A DNA stretch of 64,000 nt, taken from Rhodococcoides fascians A44A. GTDB lineage: Bacteria > Actinomycetota > Actinomycetes > Mycobacteriales > Mycobacteriaceae. The notes beneath the pieces were generated by a model. It did not search any database and was not told the DNA's origin. It worked only from the letters and a program-made list of their open reading frames with translations. Shown one piece after another: positions 24,107-32,124 of this stretch; within the stretch, counting starts at the first letter, position 1, and the number at the start of each line of letters is the position of its first letter. The stretch is from NCBI RefSeq assembly GCF_000760735.1, contig NZ_JMEX01000007.1, positions 283,490-347,489 of the forward strand, written 5' to 3'. A program made the position numbers and the translations under genes.

Positions 24107-25402
24107 TGGTGAGTTATCCACTCGGACATCGAACAACGAGGGCTGGTCGAACTGGAGAAACAACTGGGTCTGTTCGCCGCGGGAAACCGGAGCAGGTGCA
24201 GGCCGGGCGGCGCGCTTCAGGCTCGCAGCGACGTCCTCCCAGGCTGCCGCGAACTTGTCGCACAGGACCGCGGCCCGGAGACGGCGTTCGTCGCCCAGCC
24301 GGTGGGCGTGCCCACGAAAGCGCTCGGCCGACCACAGTGCGCGCTCGGTGAGTTCGGCCAGGTCCTGGCGACGGCACAATGCATCGACGGTCGCCGTGTC
24401 CACGGGACCGCCCGTCAGCTCGCACGCGGCCCGCAGAGTGCCGAGCGTTCCACTGTCGTCGGACCAGGTGACCTGTGCAAGAGCATCGGGATGTGTGTGG
24501 TCCGGATCGAACACAGCGCCGCCCAGCTCGGACGCGAACCCGGTGTTGATGCGGTCCACGAACAGACCGAGCGAATAGATGGCGGCAGTGAGGTGCCGAG
24601 GGACGAAGGTGCGCGTCGTGACGTCGACACCTGCGAACAACTGCCCACCCGCAACGACGAAGTTGATCTCCTTCCATCGTGTGCCGAGCCAGGCCATCTT
24701 GCGTGACAGAGCAGTGGAGTGCCGAATACCGGTCACGAGAGGAGCGTGCAGTCGGACGGCCGTGGCGTCCGGACCGAGACACACGTGGACCGGTAATGCG
24801 AATTCACCGATTGCTATGTCGCCGTTGTCTTCCTGTGAGATGTCGATACCGGCTGCGCGAAGGGTGTCGATCATGAGAGCGCGAAGATGATCGATGTCCA
24901 GCGGTACCAGTGCGGTGGAATCGGTGCGGCGAGGATCGGCGGCGGTGCGAAACTGGCGTCCGCTGCCGCCCTCCGCGTCTGCGGACAGGAACGCCGGGTG
25001 GGTGACGTGCCAGACGGACCGGAACGCAGTGACGATTCGCTCCGCGAGATCAGCCCCGTCGGTGCGGTTGCACTGCAGGGAGCAGCTTTTCACTCCGAAG
25101 ACGTCTCGTTCACCCGGCGTGGCCCACCCCAGTTCGCGGAGCTTCTCGTCGTCGCCCACCGGCGGCTCGATCCCGTCGTAGAGGTAGCTTCCTAGCGCAG
25201 CGTCCGACACAATCTCTCCATCCGGACCCGAGGACACTCGGATCCACGGCGAGTCCCCGTCTGTCCGGTCCACCCCAGACTCCGCACTCAACGTCAGTTC
25301 CTCACCGTCGGGCATCTCCGCGACGAACGCGGCGAGATCCGCCTGGTAGGTGCGCCACGCACCCTCGATGAAGTCGATGAGATCGAAGTTTCTGTCGTTC
25401 AC
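24098..25402 (-). CDS. TY-Chap-like (YbjN/T3SS-chaperone-like) protein
   Basis: A 434-residue cytoplasmic protein resembling the TY-Chap superfamily of predicted peptide-binding chaperones. The N-terminal domain reads IEGAWRTYQADLAAFVAEMP and closes with AFRSVWHVTHPAFLSAD. A central YbjN-like domain (about residues 165-330) follows, then a C-terminal helical domain (ACELTGGPVDTATVDALCRR). The N- and C-terminal domains, but not the middle, recur in the protein at 49497-50357. GTG at 25402 is chosen because AAGGGG lies 7 bases upstream. A PafBC-type promoter (25464-25486) precedes it, so induction by DNA damage is likely. Function unknown. Confidence 0.72.
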   Translation of the reverse strand: MNDRNFDLIDFIEGAWRTYQADLAAFVAEMPDGEELTLSAESGVDRTDGDSPWIRVSSGPDGEIVSDAALGSYLYDGIEPPVGDDEKLRELGWATPGERDVFGVKSCSLQCNRTDGADLAERIVTAFRSVWHVTHPAFLSADAEGGSGRQFRTAADPRRTDSTALVPLDIDHLRALMIDTLRAAGIDISQEDNGDIAIGEFALPVHVCLGPDATAVRLHAPLVTGIRHSTALSRKMAWLGTRWKEINFVVAGGQLFAGVDVTTRTFVPRHLTAAIYSLGLFVDRINTGFASELGGAVFDPDHTHPDALAQVTWSDDSGTLGTLRAACELTGGPVDTATVDALCRRQDLAELTERALWSAERFRGHAHRLGDERRLRAAVLCDKFAAAWEDVAASLKRAARPAPAPVSRGEQTQLFLQFDQPSLFDVRVDNSPAR

Positions 25403-25463
25403 TGCGCACCCCTTGCCACTGACGTCATTGCTTGCGCGGCAGCCGAATCGGCCTGCGACAAGA

Positions 25464-25486
25464 ACTGTATCGGTGGGGTCCGACAA
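25464..25486 (-). promoter_or_regulatory. PafBC-type DNA-damage promoter before the first TY-Chap-like gene
   Basis: On the minus strand TTGTCGGAC, eight bases, then TACAGT. The mycobacterial RecA-independent damage motif is TTGTCRGTG, eight bases, TAnnnT; this site matches 7 of 9 plus spacing and -10. The start codon lies 61 bases beyond the -10. The same element at nearly the same distance precedes the paralogue at 50357. Confidence 0.7.
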
Positions 25487-25497
25487 GTTCGGCGAGC

Positions 25498-26211
25498 TCA
25501 GTTCTCGCAGCCGACGCCGTCGCCGTCACGATCGAGTTTGGAGCTGTAGCCGGGATCGCCTGCGTAGATCGGTGCGGCACCGGCAGCCCGAACCGCGGCG
25601 CAGTTGGCGTAGGAGACGTACGACGGAACCGCCGCTGCCGCGGGGGCCGGTGGCACGTACTCCGGCTCGGGCTCGGCGATGTAGACCGGTGCGGGCTCGG
25701 GAACGTACGGCACGGTAGTGGTGGGCGGAGGCGCATAGACGGTGACGGTCTCGGGAGCCGGCGCGAGGGTGGTCGTCGGTGCAGTGGTAGTCGGCGCGAC
25801 CGTGGCCGTGGGAGTGGTCGTCGTCGGTCGTGTGGTCGTCGGGCGGGTCGTCGTCGGGGACACCTCGGCGATAGCCGGTGCAGCGAACGCCGCCGGGGCG
25901 GGTACGTCCTCGGAGTGTGCTGTGGGAGCAACGATGCCGACGGCGACGAGCGCGGGAATGGCTGCCAAGGCAGGAGTTGCCCAGACGACTCGGCCATGGG
26001 AGGGCTTGACGATCAAGTACAGCGCACCAGCCGCGGCGACACACAGTCCGAACACGATGCCGGGGAGCGAGAAGTCCGCGATGGACGCGAGGAGGACCAG
26101 CGCGCCGAGTACTGCGGCGCACCACGCGATGATCCGGCCGATCAACGGTCGGGGTCGCTCGGGTCGTTCAGCGCCGGGGAAGACGTAGGGCTGGGCGAAA
26201 GGATCGGTCAT
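25498..26211 (-). CDS. Membrane protein with C-terminal Excalibur calcium-binding domain
   Basis: A 237-residue protein. Two or three hydrophobic segments lie near the start (IIAWCAAVLGALVLLASIA; GIVFGLCVAAAGALYLIV). A long Thr/Pro linker follows (repeated TTTRP units, about residues 118-155), then an Ala/Pro-rich stretch. The Excalibur domain ends the protein: NCAAVRAAGAAPIYAGDPGY and DRDGDGVGCE, the calcium-loop signature. The linker suggests that the domain reaches through the cell wall. The ATG at 26211 is chosen over an upstream in-frame codon because the frame before it has no protein-like composition. Confidence 0.86.
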   Translation of the reverse strand: MTDPFAQPYVFPGAERPERPRPLIGRIIAWCAAVLGALVLLASIADFSLPGIVFGLCVAAAGALYLIVKPSHGRVVWATPALAAIPALVAVGIVAPTAHSEDVPAPAAFAAPAIAEVSPTTTRPTTTRPTTTTPTATVAPTTTAPTTTLAPAPETVTVYAPPPTTTVPYVPEPAPVYIAEPEPEYVPPAPAAAAVPSYVSYANCAAVRAAGAAPIYAGDPGYSSKLDRDGDGVGCEN

Positions 26212-26403
26212 GGGGGGAGTCCTCGAGTGCTGGAGAAGTGGCGCGTGAGCACCGTGACCAGTCGAGACGGCCGATCGATCATGTCGACGGATCGCTTTGT
26301 CGTACGACGGTGGGGCTCGAAGCGAGAATCCGGCTGCCGCGGACTGTTTCACGGGGCCATGTGCTGTATTCCGAGCACCATGTCGTACGTACCGCGTAGT
26401 TCG

Positions 26404-27528
26404 TTACAGGTCGTCCGGATCCTGATCTCCGAACGGTTCCGCCAGCGACACACCCGCAAGAACGGCAGGTCGCAGTGCCTCGGGAACCGTCAATGCGTCG
26501 TCGGCGGAGACCAGCACGGTTTGCTCCTGCAAGGCGCGGATCCGGTAGTCGATCAACTGCGCCGTCCGCAGGTCCTCGCCTTCGAGGCCCTCGTAGTCCT
26601 CGTCCGCGTTGTCGAGGGGCAGGTCCTCGGTCATCGCCGCGAGCAAGGTCTGGATGGCAAAGGTGTTCGACAGGGACATCGAGACGTCGGTCTCGCTCAT
26701 GCTGAGTTGGTGGCGGATGTGCTGGGTGAGGACGTCTCGAAGCACGTCGACGGATCGCGAGGAGAAACTGTCCACCGCCGAGCCCGGCACGACCCGGGTG
26801 CCGTCCGTCTCCAGAATGTCGGTGGCGAAGGCGACTGCCCAGTGGTCGAGGGCCGTGATGTTCTCGGGCTGCGGTTCGTGGTCCGAGTGGTCGTGCTCGC
26901 CTTCCTCGGACAGCGCCGTCGACAGTTCGGGAATGTCGTTCACCGAGGCGCCGGATCCCACCCGGTCGACCAAGGCTGCGACACCGGCCACGACGGGAAG
27001 TGCGGCCAGTGCTGCCGACTCGTCGGCCGGCGCGACGAGCGGCAACTCGATGTCGTCCGGGGCGAGGACGTCCGGATCGTTGTCGATGAAGTCGGTGAGG
27101 TCTTCCATGCAGTGCGCGAAGTCCTCGTCGCTACCGGTCCATGCGTCGGTCTCGTCGAGGAAGGTGAGGAATTCGAGCAGCGTCACGACGATGTTCGTTG
27201 CTGCGGCAGCACCGTTGTCCGGATCGGAGTCCTCGATCCGCTCGACGGCGTCGACGATGAAGTGGGCGTCGTTCGGAGTCCAGGAGGTCACGACGAATCC
27301 CGGGTTGGCCCGGTCGACCTGACCCAGCGTCGTCTTCACCAGGCTGACCACGCGGTCGGCGTGCTCACCCATGTCGCGATCGGTGAGCCAGGAGTGGAAA
27401 TGTTCCAGCAGGGCATGGGAGATCGTGGATGTGCGGGCAGCGGAGCCTGCGGATTGTTGCCGTCGGGCACGCGCCTTCGTTTTCGCTGCGCGCTTCTGCC
27501 CCCGGCTTGCCGGTCCTTTGGATCCCAT
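26404..27528 (-). CDS. Acidic protein of unknown function
   Basis: A 374-residue protein that I do not recognise. The first 30 residues are basic (GSKGPASRGQKRAAKTKARA) and could bind nucleic acid. The rest is strongly acidic and mostly helical, with segments such as HALLEHFHSWLTDRDMGEHA, ATNIVVTLLEFLTFLDET and VDVLRDVLTQHIRHQLSMSE. No membrane segment, signal peptide or catalytic motif is visible. It follows the dicarboxylate symporter, separated by a large hairpin (27542-27582). Codon use fits a real gene. Confidence 0.75.
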   Translation of the reverse strand: MGSKGPASRGQKRAAKTKARARRQQSAGSAARTSTISHALLEHFHSWLTDRDMGEHADRVVSLVKTTLGQVDRANPGFVVTSWTPNDAHFIVDAVERIEDSDPDNGAAAATNIVVTLLEFLTFLDETDAWTGSDEDFAHCMEDLTDFIDNDPDVLAPDDIELPLVAPADESAALAALPVVAGVAALVDRVGSGASVNDIPELSTALSEEGEHDHSDHEPQPENITALDHWAVAFATDILETDGTRVVPGSAVDSFSSRSVDVLRDVLTQHIRHQLSMSETDVSMSLSNTFAIQTLLAAMTEDLPLDNADEDYEGLEGEDLRTAQLIDYRIRALQEQTVLVSADDALTVPEALRPAVLAGVSLAEPFGDQDPDDL

Positions 27529-27541
27529 GAGCGCCTAGTTT

Positions 27542-27582
27542 AATGGCTGCGACGGCGCGCTCGGCGCACCGCCGCAGCCATT
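27542..27582 (-). terminator. Stem-loop after the dicarboxylate symporter gene
   Basis: Two 19-base arms starting AATGGCTGCG and ending CGCAGCCATT pair with two mismatches around a 3-base loop. It starts 5 bases after the symporter stop and ends 13 bases before the next start codon. No T-run follows, as is common in actinobacteria, so it may terminate or attenuate readthrough into the acidic-protein gene. Confidence 0.6.
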
Positions 27583-27586
27583 GTCA

Positions 27587-28999
27587 CTAGGACGACAGCT
27601 GCGGCTGGCGGTCCGTCGGCGGCGTGACGTCGTCGTCGCTGAACGGGTCGCCGTTACGCGGGCTGTTGTACCGGGCTTCGTCGAGGATGCCCTCGCGCTT
27701 GGCGACGATCGCCGGGACGAGCGCCTGTCCGGTCACGTTGACGGCCGTGCGGCCCATGTCGACGATCGGCTCGACCGCCAGCAGCAATCCGACGCCGGCG
27801 AGTGGCAATCCGAGCGTCGACAGTGTCAGAGTCAACATCACCGTCGCACCGGTGGTTCCCGCGGTCGCGGCGGATCCGATGACGGAGACCACGACGATCA
27901 ACAGGTAGTCGGTGAACGTGAGGGAGACGCCGTAGAACTGGGCGACGAAGATGGCGGCGATGGCGGGATAGATTGCCGCGCAACCGTCCATCTTGGTGGT
28001 GGCGCCCAGCGGTACTGCGAAGGATGCGTACTCACGCGGCACACCGAGATTGCGTTCGGTGACGCGCTCGGTGAGGGGCAGCGTGCCGATCGACGAGCGC
28101 GAGACGAAGCCCAGCTGCGTGGCGGGCCACACGCCGGAGAAGAACTGGCGAACCGAAAGTCCGTGCGCACGAACGATGACGGGGTACACGACGAAGAAGA
28201 CGATGGCCAGGCCGACGTAGATGGCGACGGTGAACACGCCGAGGGAACCGATCGCATCCCACCCGTAGGTCGCGACCGCGTTCGCGATGAGTGCGGCCGT
28301 GCCGATGGGAGCGAGCCGGATGATCCACCACAACACCTTCTGCACGATCGCGAGCAACGATGCGTTGAAGTTCAGGAACGGCTCCGCTTTCTCGCCGATC
28401 TTCAACGCCGCGATGCCGATGGCGACCGCGATCACGAGAAGCTGGAGAATGTTGAAGCTCAGCGAAGTGGTTGCTGTGCTGGCGATTCCGTCACCGGCAG
28501 CTTCGGTGGTGACCGATGTCTTCGACCCGAGCGCGAAGAAGTTGTTCGGTACCAGCCCGGTCAGAAACGACCACCAGGAACCGACACTGCTCGGGTCCTT
28601 CGCGGACGTCGCTTCGACGCCGGTGCGTGAACCCGGTTGAGCGACCAGACCGATGACGATTCCGATGATCACGGCGATGAACGCGGTGATCGCGAACCAC
28701 AACAAAGTCTGGACCGCCAACCGGGCAGCGTTGGCTACCTGGCGAAGATTCGCGATCGAGGACACGATGGCGGTGAACACCAGCGGCACGACTGCGACGG
28801 TGAGCAGCTTGACGTAACTCGACCCGATGGTGGCGACGGTGCCGACCAGCCAGTTCTCGTTACCGTCGGCCGCGTCGGGCATCGATCGTGCGATGAGACC
28901 GAGAACGACGCCGAGGATCAACCCGGCGACGATCTGAGGCCCGAAGGATTTTGCCCACGTGGGTATGCGGGACGCGCGCGTAGTACTGGGCGCAGACAT
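27587..28999 (-). CDS. Dicarboxylate/amino acid:cation symporter (DAACS family)
   Basis: A 470-residue membrane transporter of the GltP/DctA family, importing dicarboxylates or acidic amino acids with protons or sodium. Recognisable features are the reentrant serine-rich loop (QLGFVSRSSIGTLPLTER), VPLGATTKMDGCAAIYPAIAAIF and the second reentrant region (VIGSAATAGTTGATVMLTL). The ATG at 28999 follows a 197-base leader containing a GTCGAC-type inverted repeat (29111-29127). The Cys in MDGCAA differs from the usual Asn-rich motif, but the overall fit is clear. Confidence 0.9.
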   Translation of the reverse strand: MSAPSTTRASRIPTWAKSFGPQIVAGLILGVVLGLIARSMPDAADGNENWLVGTVATIGSSYVKLLTVAVVPLVFTAIVSSIANLRQVANAARLAVQTLLWFAITAFIAVIIGIVIGLVAQPGSRTGVEATSAKDPSSVGSWWSFLTGLVPNNFFALGSKTSVTTEAAGDGIASTATTSLSFNILQLLVIAVAIGIAALKIGEKAEPFLNFNASLLAIVQKVLWWIIRLAPIGTAALIANAVATYGWDAIGSLGVFTVAIYVGLAIVFFVVYPVIVRAHGLSVRQFFSGVWPATQLGFVSRSSIGTLPLTERVTERNLGVPREYASFAVPLGATTKMDGCAAIYPAIAAIFVAQFYGVSLTFTDYLLIVVVSVIGSAATAGTTGATVMLTLTLSTLGLPLAGVGLLLAVEPIVDMGRTAVNVTGQALVPAIVAKREGILDEARYNSPRNGDPFSDDDVTPPTDRQPQLSS

Positions 29000-29196
29000 G
29001 AAGATGCCTTTCGACAGGAAAAGAGGTGAGGGCGGAGAAGCCCTTCGAATCAGAGAATGCGACGCCGAGACGACTCGGTCACAGACAGAGAGAGCTCGCT
29101 TGTAGGCGCAGGTCGACGTAGCGTCGACTGGTCAGGAGCGGCATCACTTACTGGAGATTACTCCCAGTTGATTCGACCTCGAACGTGCGCCCGGGT

Positions 29197-29550
29197 TCAG
29201 TAGTCGACCCGGAACCCGCCGATGAGGGTGATGGTGTTGCCGTCGGGGTCGAGAACCGTCGACAACCGAACGCCTTTGTTCGCGTCGACGACGTCACCGG
29301 CGTCGATACCTCGGAGTGCGAGTTCCGCGCGGTGAGCGTCGAGATCGTCGATCCCGAAATTCAGCAGACCGGTGCCTGCGCGTACGTCGTCGACGGTGAC
29401 CTGCACCCACCCGACATCGGTCACCTTCCATTCGACGAGGGTCGGCATCGGGTTGTTGGTGGCAGGCGCCCCGAAGAACGACGAGTACCACGATTCGGCT
29501 GCGTCGATGTCCGTCACCGGTACGACGGCGAGTACGTGTTCGATGGCCAT
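29197..29550 (-). CDS. VOC family protein
   Basis: A 117-residue glyoxalase-like protein: AIEHVLAVVPVTDIDAAESW at the start, then ARLNFGIDDLD-type strands and the ending VLDPDGNTITLIGGF, whose DPDGN turn is typical. It stands alone between the symporter and the aromatic hydroxylase. No substrate can be suggested. Confidence 0.85.
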   Translation of the reverse strand: MAIEHVLAVVPVTDIDAAESWYSSFFGAPATNNPMPTLVEWKVTDVGWVQVTVDDVRAGTGLLNFGIDDLDAHRAELALRGIDAGDVVDANKGVRLSTVLDPDGNTITLIGGFRVDY

Positions 29551-29623
29551 GAGGTGTCCGTTCGTCAGGAGAACTGTGCTTCGTACCTATGAAGACCCGC
29601 GCCGGCGTGCGAAGTCATCGATC

Positions 29624-31231
29624 TCAGGCGAAGGTGCCTTTCAGATAGCCGACGACCGCCGCGGTATCGGGAGATCCCCGGTGGCCCAGGTACCCGTCGG
29701 GCCGCACGACGAACACCTCGGGACCGGCAATCGAATACGCGTCGCGAAACTGCCCCTGCGCGTCGACGATCACCGGCAACGTCGAGTCGACCCGCTCGGC
29801 GACCACCAGGTAGGCGTCGAGCAGGCCGTGTGCCGCAGAGACGGCGTCAGCTGCCAGTTCCTCGTACTCCGCCACCCAGCCCCCCGAGCCCCCCGAGCCC
29901 CCCGAGACGTCCGACCACAGCAGCAGCGTGTGCGACACCCCGGCGAACAGATCGAACAACCGGAAGGAGAACGCGACGATGTCCCGACGCAACTCCCGAG
30001 CATCCGGAGCGCGTTCTCCCGGTTGCACCGCGGTCGACGCGTCGTCGACTGCCGACACGAGGGGACCCGGCGGGTAGGAGATCAACAACTGCGCTTGCCG
30101 ACGCATCGCCGTCTCGAAGGAGTTCTCACCGGCGCCGATGCCCTCGCGGGCGCTGCGGACGGTCATCCCGACGACGTCCTCACCGACAGGCCTGCGCTCC
30201 GCGTCGTAGGTGTCCGTCAGGCCGTCCGCGGCGATGCCCCGCACCGAGAGGGCTACCTTCCACGCCAGATTGTGCGCGTCCTGAATGCCGGTGTTCATGC
30301 CCTGAGCGCCGGTCGGAGGATGAATGTGCGCAGCGTCCCCGGCGACGAAGACGCGTCCCCTGCCGTACACGTCGACGATGCGGTGGCTGATCTTGAACAC
30401 GGAAGACCACCGCAGATTCCGTGCCGTCGTCGGTTCGGGCGACAACCGGTTCAACACCGCCTGGATGTGGTGGAGTTCGGGCGCCGGCCCACCGGTGAAG
30501 CCGTGCACGATGCCGTCGCCGGCACTGGGCGCGGCCGTGAGCTCCTCCGGCACGAACATCGACATCCGGTAACGACCGTGGCCGGGAAGTGGGATCGCCA
30601 CCAGCAGATCGTCGACGGTTCCGTCCTCGGTCCGGTGTGAGCTCCTGACCCCGTATCCCGGTGGTAGCGACCAGTCGACCTCGATGTCGCCCAGCATGTA
30701 GCCCTCCGCGAACGCCCCACCCTCGAACGTCAGTCCCAGCTGCTTGCGCACCGCGCTGTGGGCCCCGTCGCAGCCGATCAAGTACTGCACGTCCGCCGTC
30801 GATCCGTCGGTCAGGGTCGCAGCGACGCGCTGCCCGTCCTGCTCGAACGACGCCAGCCCGACGCCCCGCTCGACCACAGTCCCCAGCCCGGCGAGATGCT
30901 CGGCGAGAATGCGTTCGGTTTCGTACTGGGGGAGTCCGGCGAACCAATACGGAACATCCGGCGGCAACGTCAGCTCGATTCGGCCGACCTCGACACCTCC
31001 GTCGAACGCGATCTGACCCCGCATCGGCACCGAAGCATCGAGGATCGCACCGGAAACGCCCATGTTCTCGAACACCTCCAGCGTGCGCGGCTGAATACCA
31101 ACGGCTTTCGCGTACTGCGGCGGAGTCGACGCGGAATCGACGATGCGGCAGTCGATACCTCGCCTGCGCAGCTCTATCGCCGCGGTCAGCCCGATCGGTC
31201 CCGCTCCGGCAATCAGCACATCTGCACTCAC
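29624..31231 (-). CDS. FAD-dependent aromatic hydroxylase (MhpA/PheA-like)
   Basis: A 535-residue flavin monooxygenase. FAD/NADPH motifs are VLIAGAGPIGLTAAIELRRR, CDGAHSAVRKQLGL and GDAAHIHPPTGAQGMNTGIQ. The C-terminal thioredoxin-like domain of the phenol hydroxylase/MhpA subgroup is present (about residues 440-535, ending FVVRPDGYLGHRG). GTG at 31231 is preceded by GGAGGTGG at 7 bases, which fixes the start. A hairpin at 31267-31305 separates it from the upstream operon, so it is probably expressed on its own. Given the homogentisate genes nearby, hydroxylation of a phenylacetate-like substrate is possible but unproven. Confidence 0.85.
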   Translation of the reverse strand: MSADVLIAGAGPIGLTAAIELRRRGIDCRIVDSASTPPQYAKAVGIQPRTLEVFENMGVSGAILDASVPMRGQIAFDGGVEVGRIELTLPPDVPYWFAGLPQYETERILAEHLAGLGTVVERGVGLASFEQDGQRVAATLTDGSTADVQYLIGCDGAHSAVRKQLGLTFEGGAFAEGYMLGDIEVDWSLPPGYGVRSSHRTEDGTVDDLLVAIPLPGHGRYRMSMFVPEELTAAPSAGDGIVHGFTGGPAPELHHIQAVLNRLSPEPTTARNLRWSSVFKISHRIVDVYGRGRVFVAGDAAHIHPPTGAQGMNTGIQDAHNLAWKVALSVRGIAADGLTDTYDAERRPVGEDVVGMTVRSAREGIGAGENSFETAMRRQAQLLISYPPGPLVSAVDDASTAVQPGERAPDARELRRDIVAFSFRLFDLFAGVSHTLLLWSDVSGGSGGSGGWVAEYEELAADAVSAAHGLLDAYLVVAERVDSTLPVIVDAQGQFRDAYSIAGPEVFVVRPDGYLGHRGSPDTAAVVGYLKGTFA

Positions 31232-31266
31232 GTGTACGCCACCTCCGTCGCATGATCGAACGAGGA

Positions 31267-31305
31267 CGAGTATGGGCCGCAGCGACATGCTGCGGCCCAT
31301 ACTCG
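31267..31305 (-). terminator. Perfect 17-bp hairpin ending the FAD/SDR/MFS operon
   Basis: Arms CGAGTATGGGCCGCAGC and GCTGCGGCCCATACTCG pair perfectly over 17 bases around a 5-base loop. It lies 34 bases past the SDR stop codon and 35 bases before the start of the downstream hydroxylase. Only a weak T content follows. A transcription terminator of the IclR-controlled operon is the best reading. Confidence 0.75.
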
Positions 31306-31339
31306 GATCGATCTCATGCTTGGCGGATGACTGCGACGA

Positions 31340-32113
31340 TCATCCCTTCAGCTCGCGGGTGATTCGGTGGTAGATCCCGCCGGACGTCAAGCCACCGTCG
31401 ACGACTATCTCGGTCCCGGTGATGTAGCGAGCGGCGTCGGACAACAGGAATGCGACGGACTCGGCGATCTCCTCCGAGTCGGCGACACGACCTGCTGGAA
31501 CGGACTTCAGGCTGGTGTCGACGAACTCCGAAGAGCCCGAGTGCAGCAGTGGGGTGTCGACAAGGCCGGGATGGATCGAATTGACGCGGACATCGTGCTC
31601 GGCGAATTCGAGTGCACCGACCTTCGACAGACCACGTACCCCCCACTTGCTGGCGCCGTATCCGGCCGCGAAGTAGCCGAGCATGCCGGCGATGGACGAG
31701 ACGTTGACGATGGACCCACCTCCTCGCACGAGCAAGGACGCGCAGAACTTCATGCCGTAGAACACCGAACTCAGATTGATGTCCATGACGCGGTGCCAAT
31801 CTTCGACGGTCGTCTCGACGATCCCCGCTCGGTGGCTGACGCCTGCATTGTTGACGAGTCCGTCCAAGCCGCCGTCCACGTCTTCGATGCGTTCCACGAG
31901 TTGCTGCCAGGAGTCCGGCGACGTCACATCGAGAGCGTGAAACTCTGCGAGGCCACCGTCGGCGACGATCTCTCCCGCCACCTGTTGGGCCGAGGTGGAC
32001 GAGATGTCGGTGACCCACACCTTCGCGCCGCGCTGCGCGAGCAACTGCGATTCGACTTTGCCCATACCGCTGCCCGCGCCGGTCACGAGAACGACTTTTC
32101 CTTGAAAACTCAT
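31340..32113 (-). CDS. Short-chain dehydrogenase/reductase
   Basis: A 257-residue classical SDR. The cofactor motif is VTGAGSGMG, the NNAGV motif is present, and catalytic Ser/Tyr/Lys lie in NVSSIAGML and GYGASKWGVRGLSK. The C-terminus ends in a typical ARYITGTEIVVDGGLTSGG. It is the last gene of the leftward operon 35755-31340 (SDR, FAD-dehydrogenase, MFS, SDR) that appears to be under IclR control. The substrate is probably a secondary alcohol or ketone related to that of the other enzymes. Confidence 0.9.
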   Translation of the reverse strand: MSFQGKVVLVTGAGSGMGKVESQLLAQRGAKVWVTDISSTSAQQVAGEIVADGGLAEFHALDVTSPDSWQQLVERIEDVDGGLDGLVNNAGVSHRAGIVETTVEDWHRVMDINLSSVFYGMKFCASLLVRGGGSIVNVSSIAGMLGYFAAGYGASKWGVRGLSKVGALEFAEHDVRVNSIHPGLVDTPLLHSGSSEFVDTSLKSVPAGRVADSEEIAESVAFLLSDAARYITGTEIVVDGGLTSGGIYHRITRELKG

Positions 32114-32124
32114 GTCTGCGTTCC

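Noticed and set aside
25432..27543. A 703-codon plus-strand open frame across three intervals
   Set aside because: Covers two well-supported minus-strand genes and the intergenic regions; low-complexity Arg/Gly translation and no recognisable motif.
29111..29127. GTCGAC inverted repeat before the symporter as a riboswitch or operator
   Set aside because: Six-base arms of a self-complementary word common in this GC-rich genome; no further structure.
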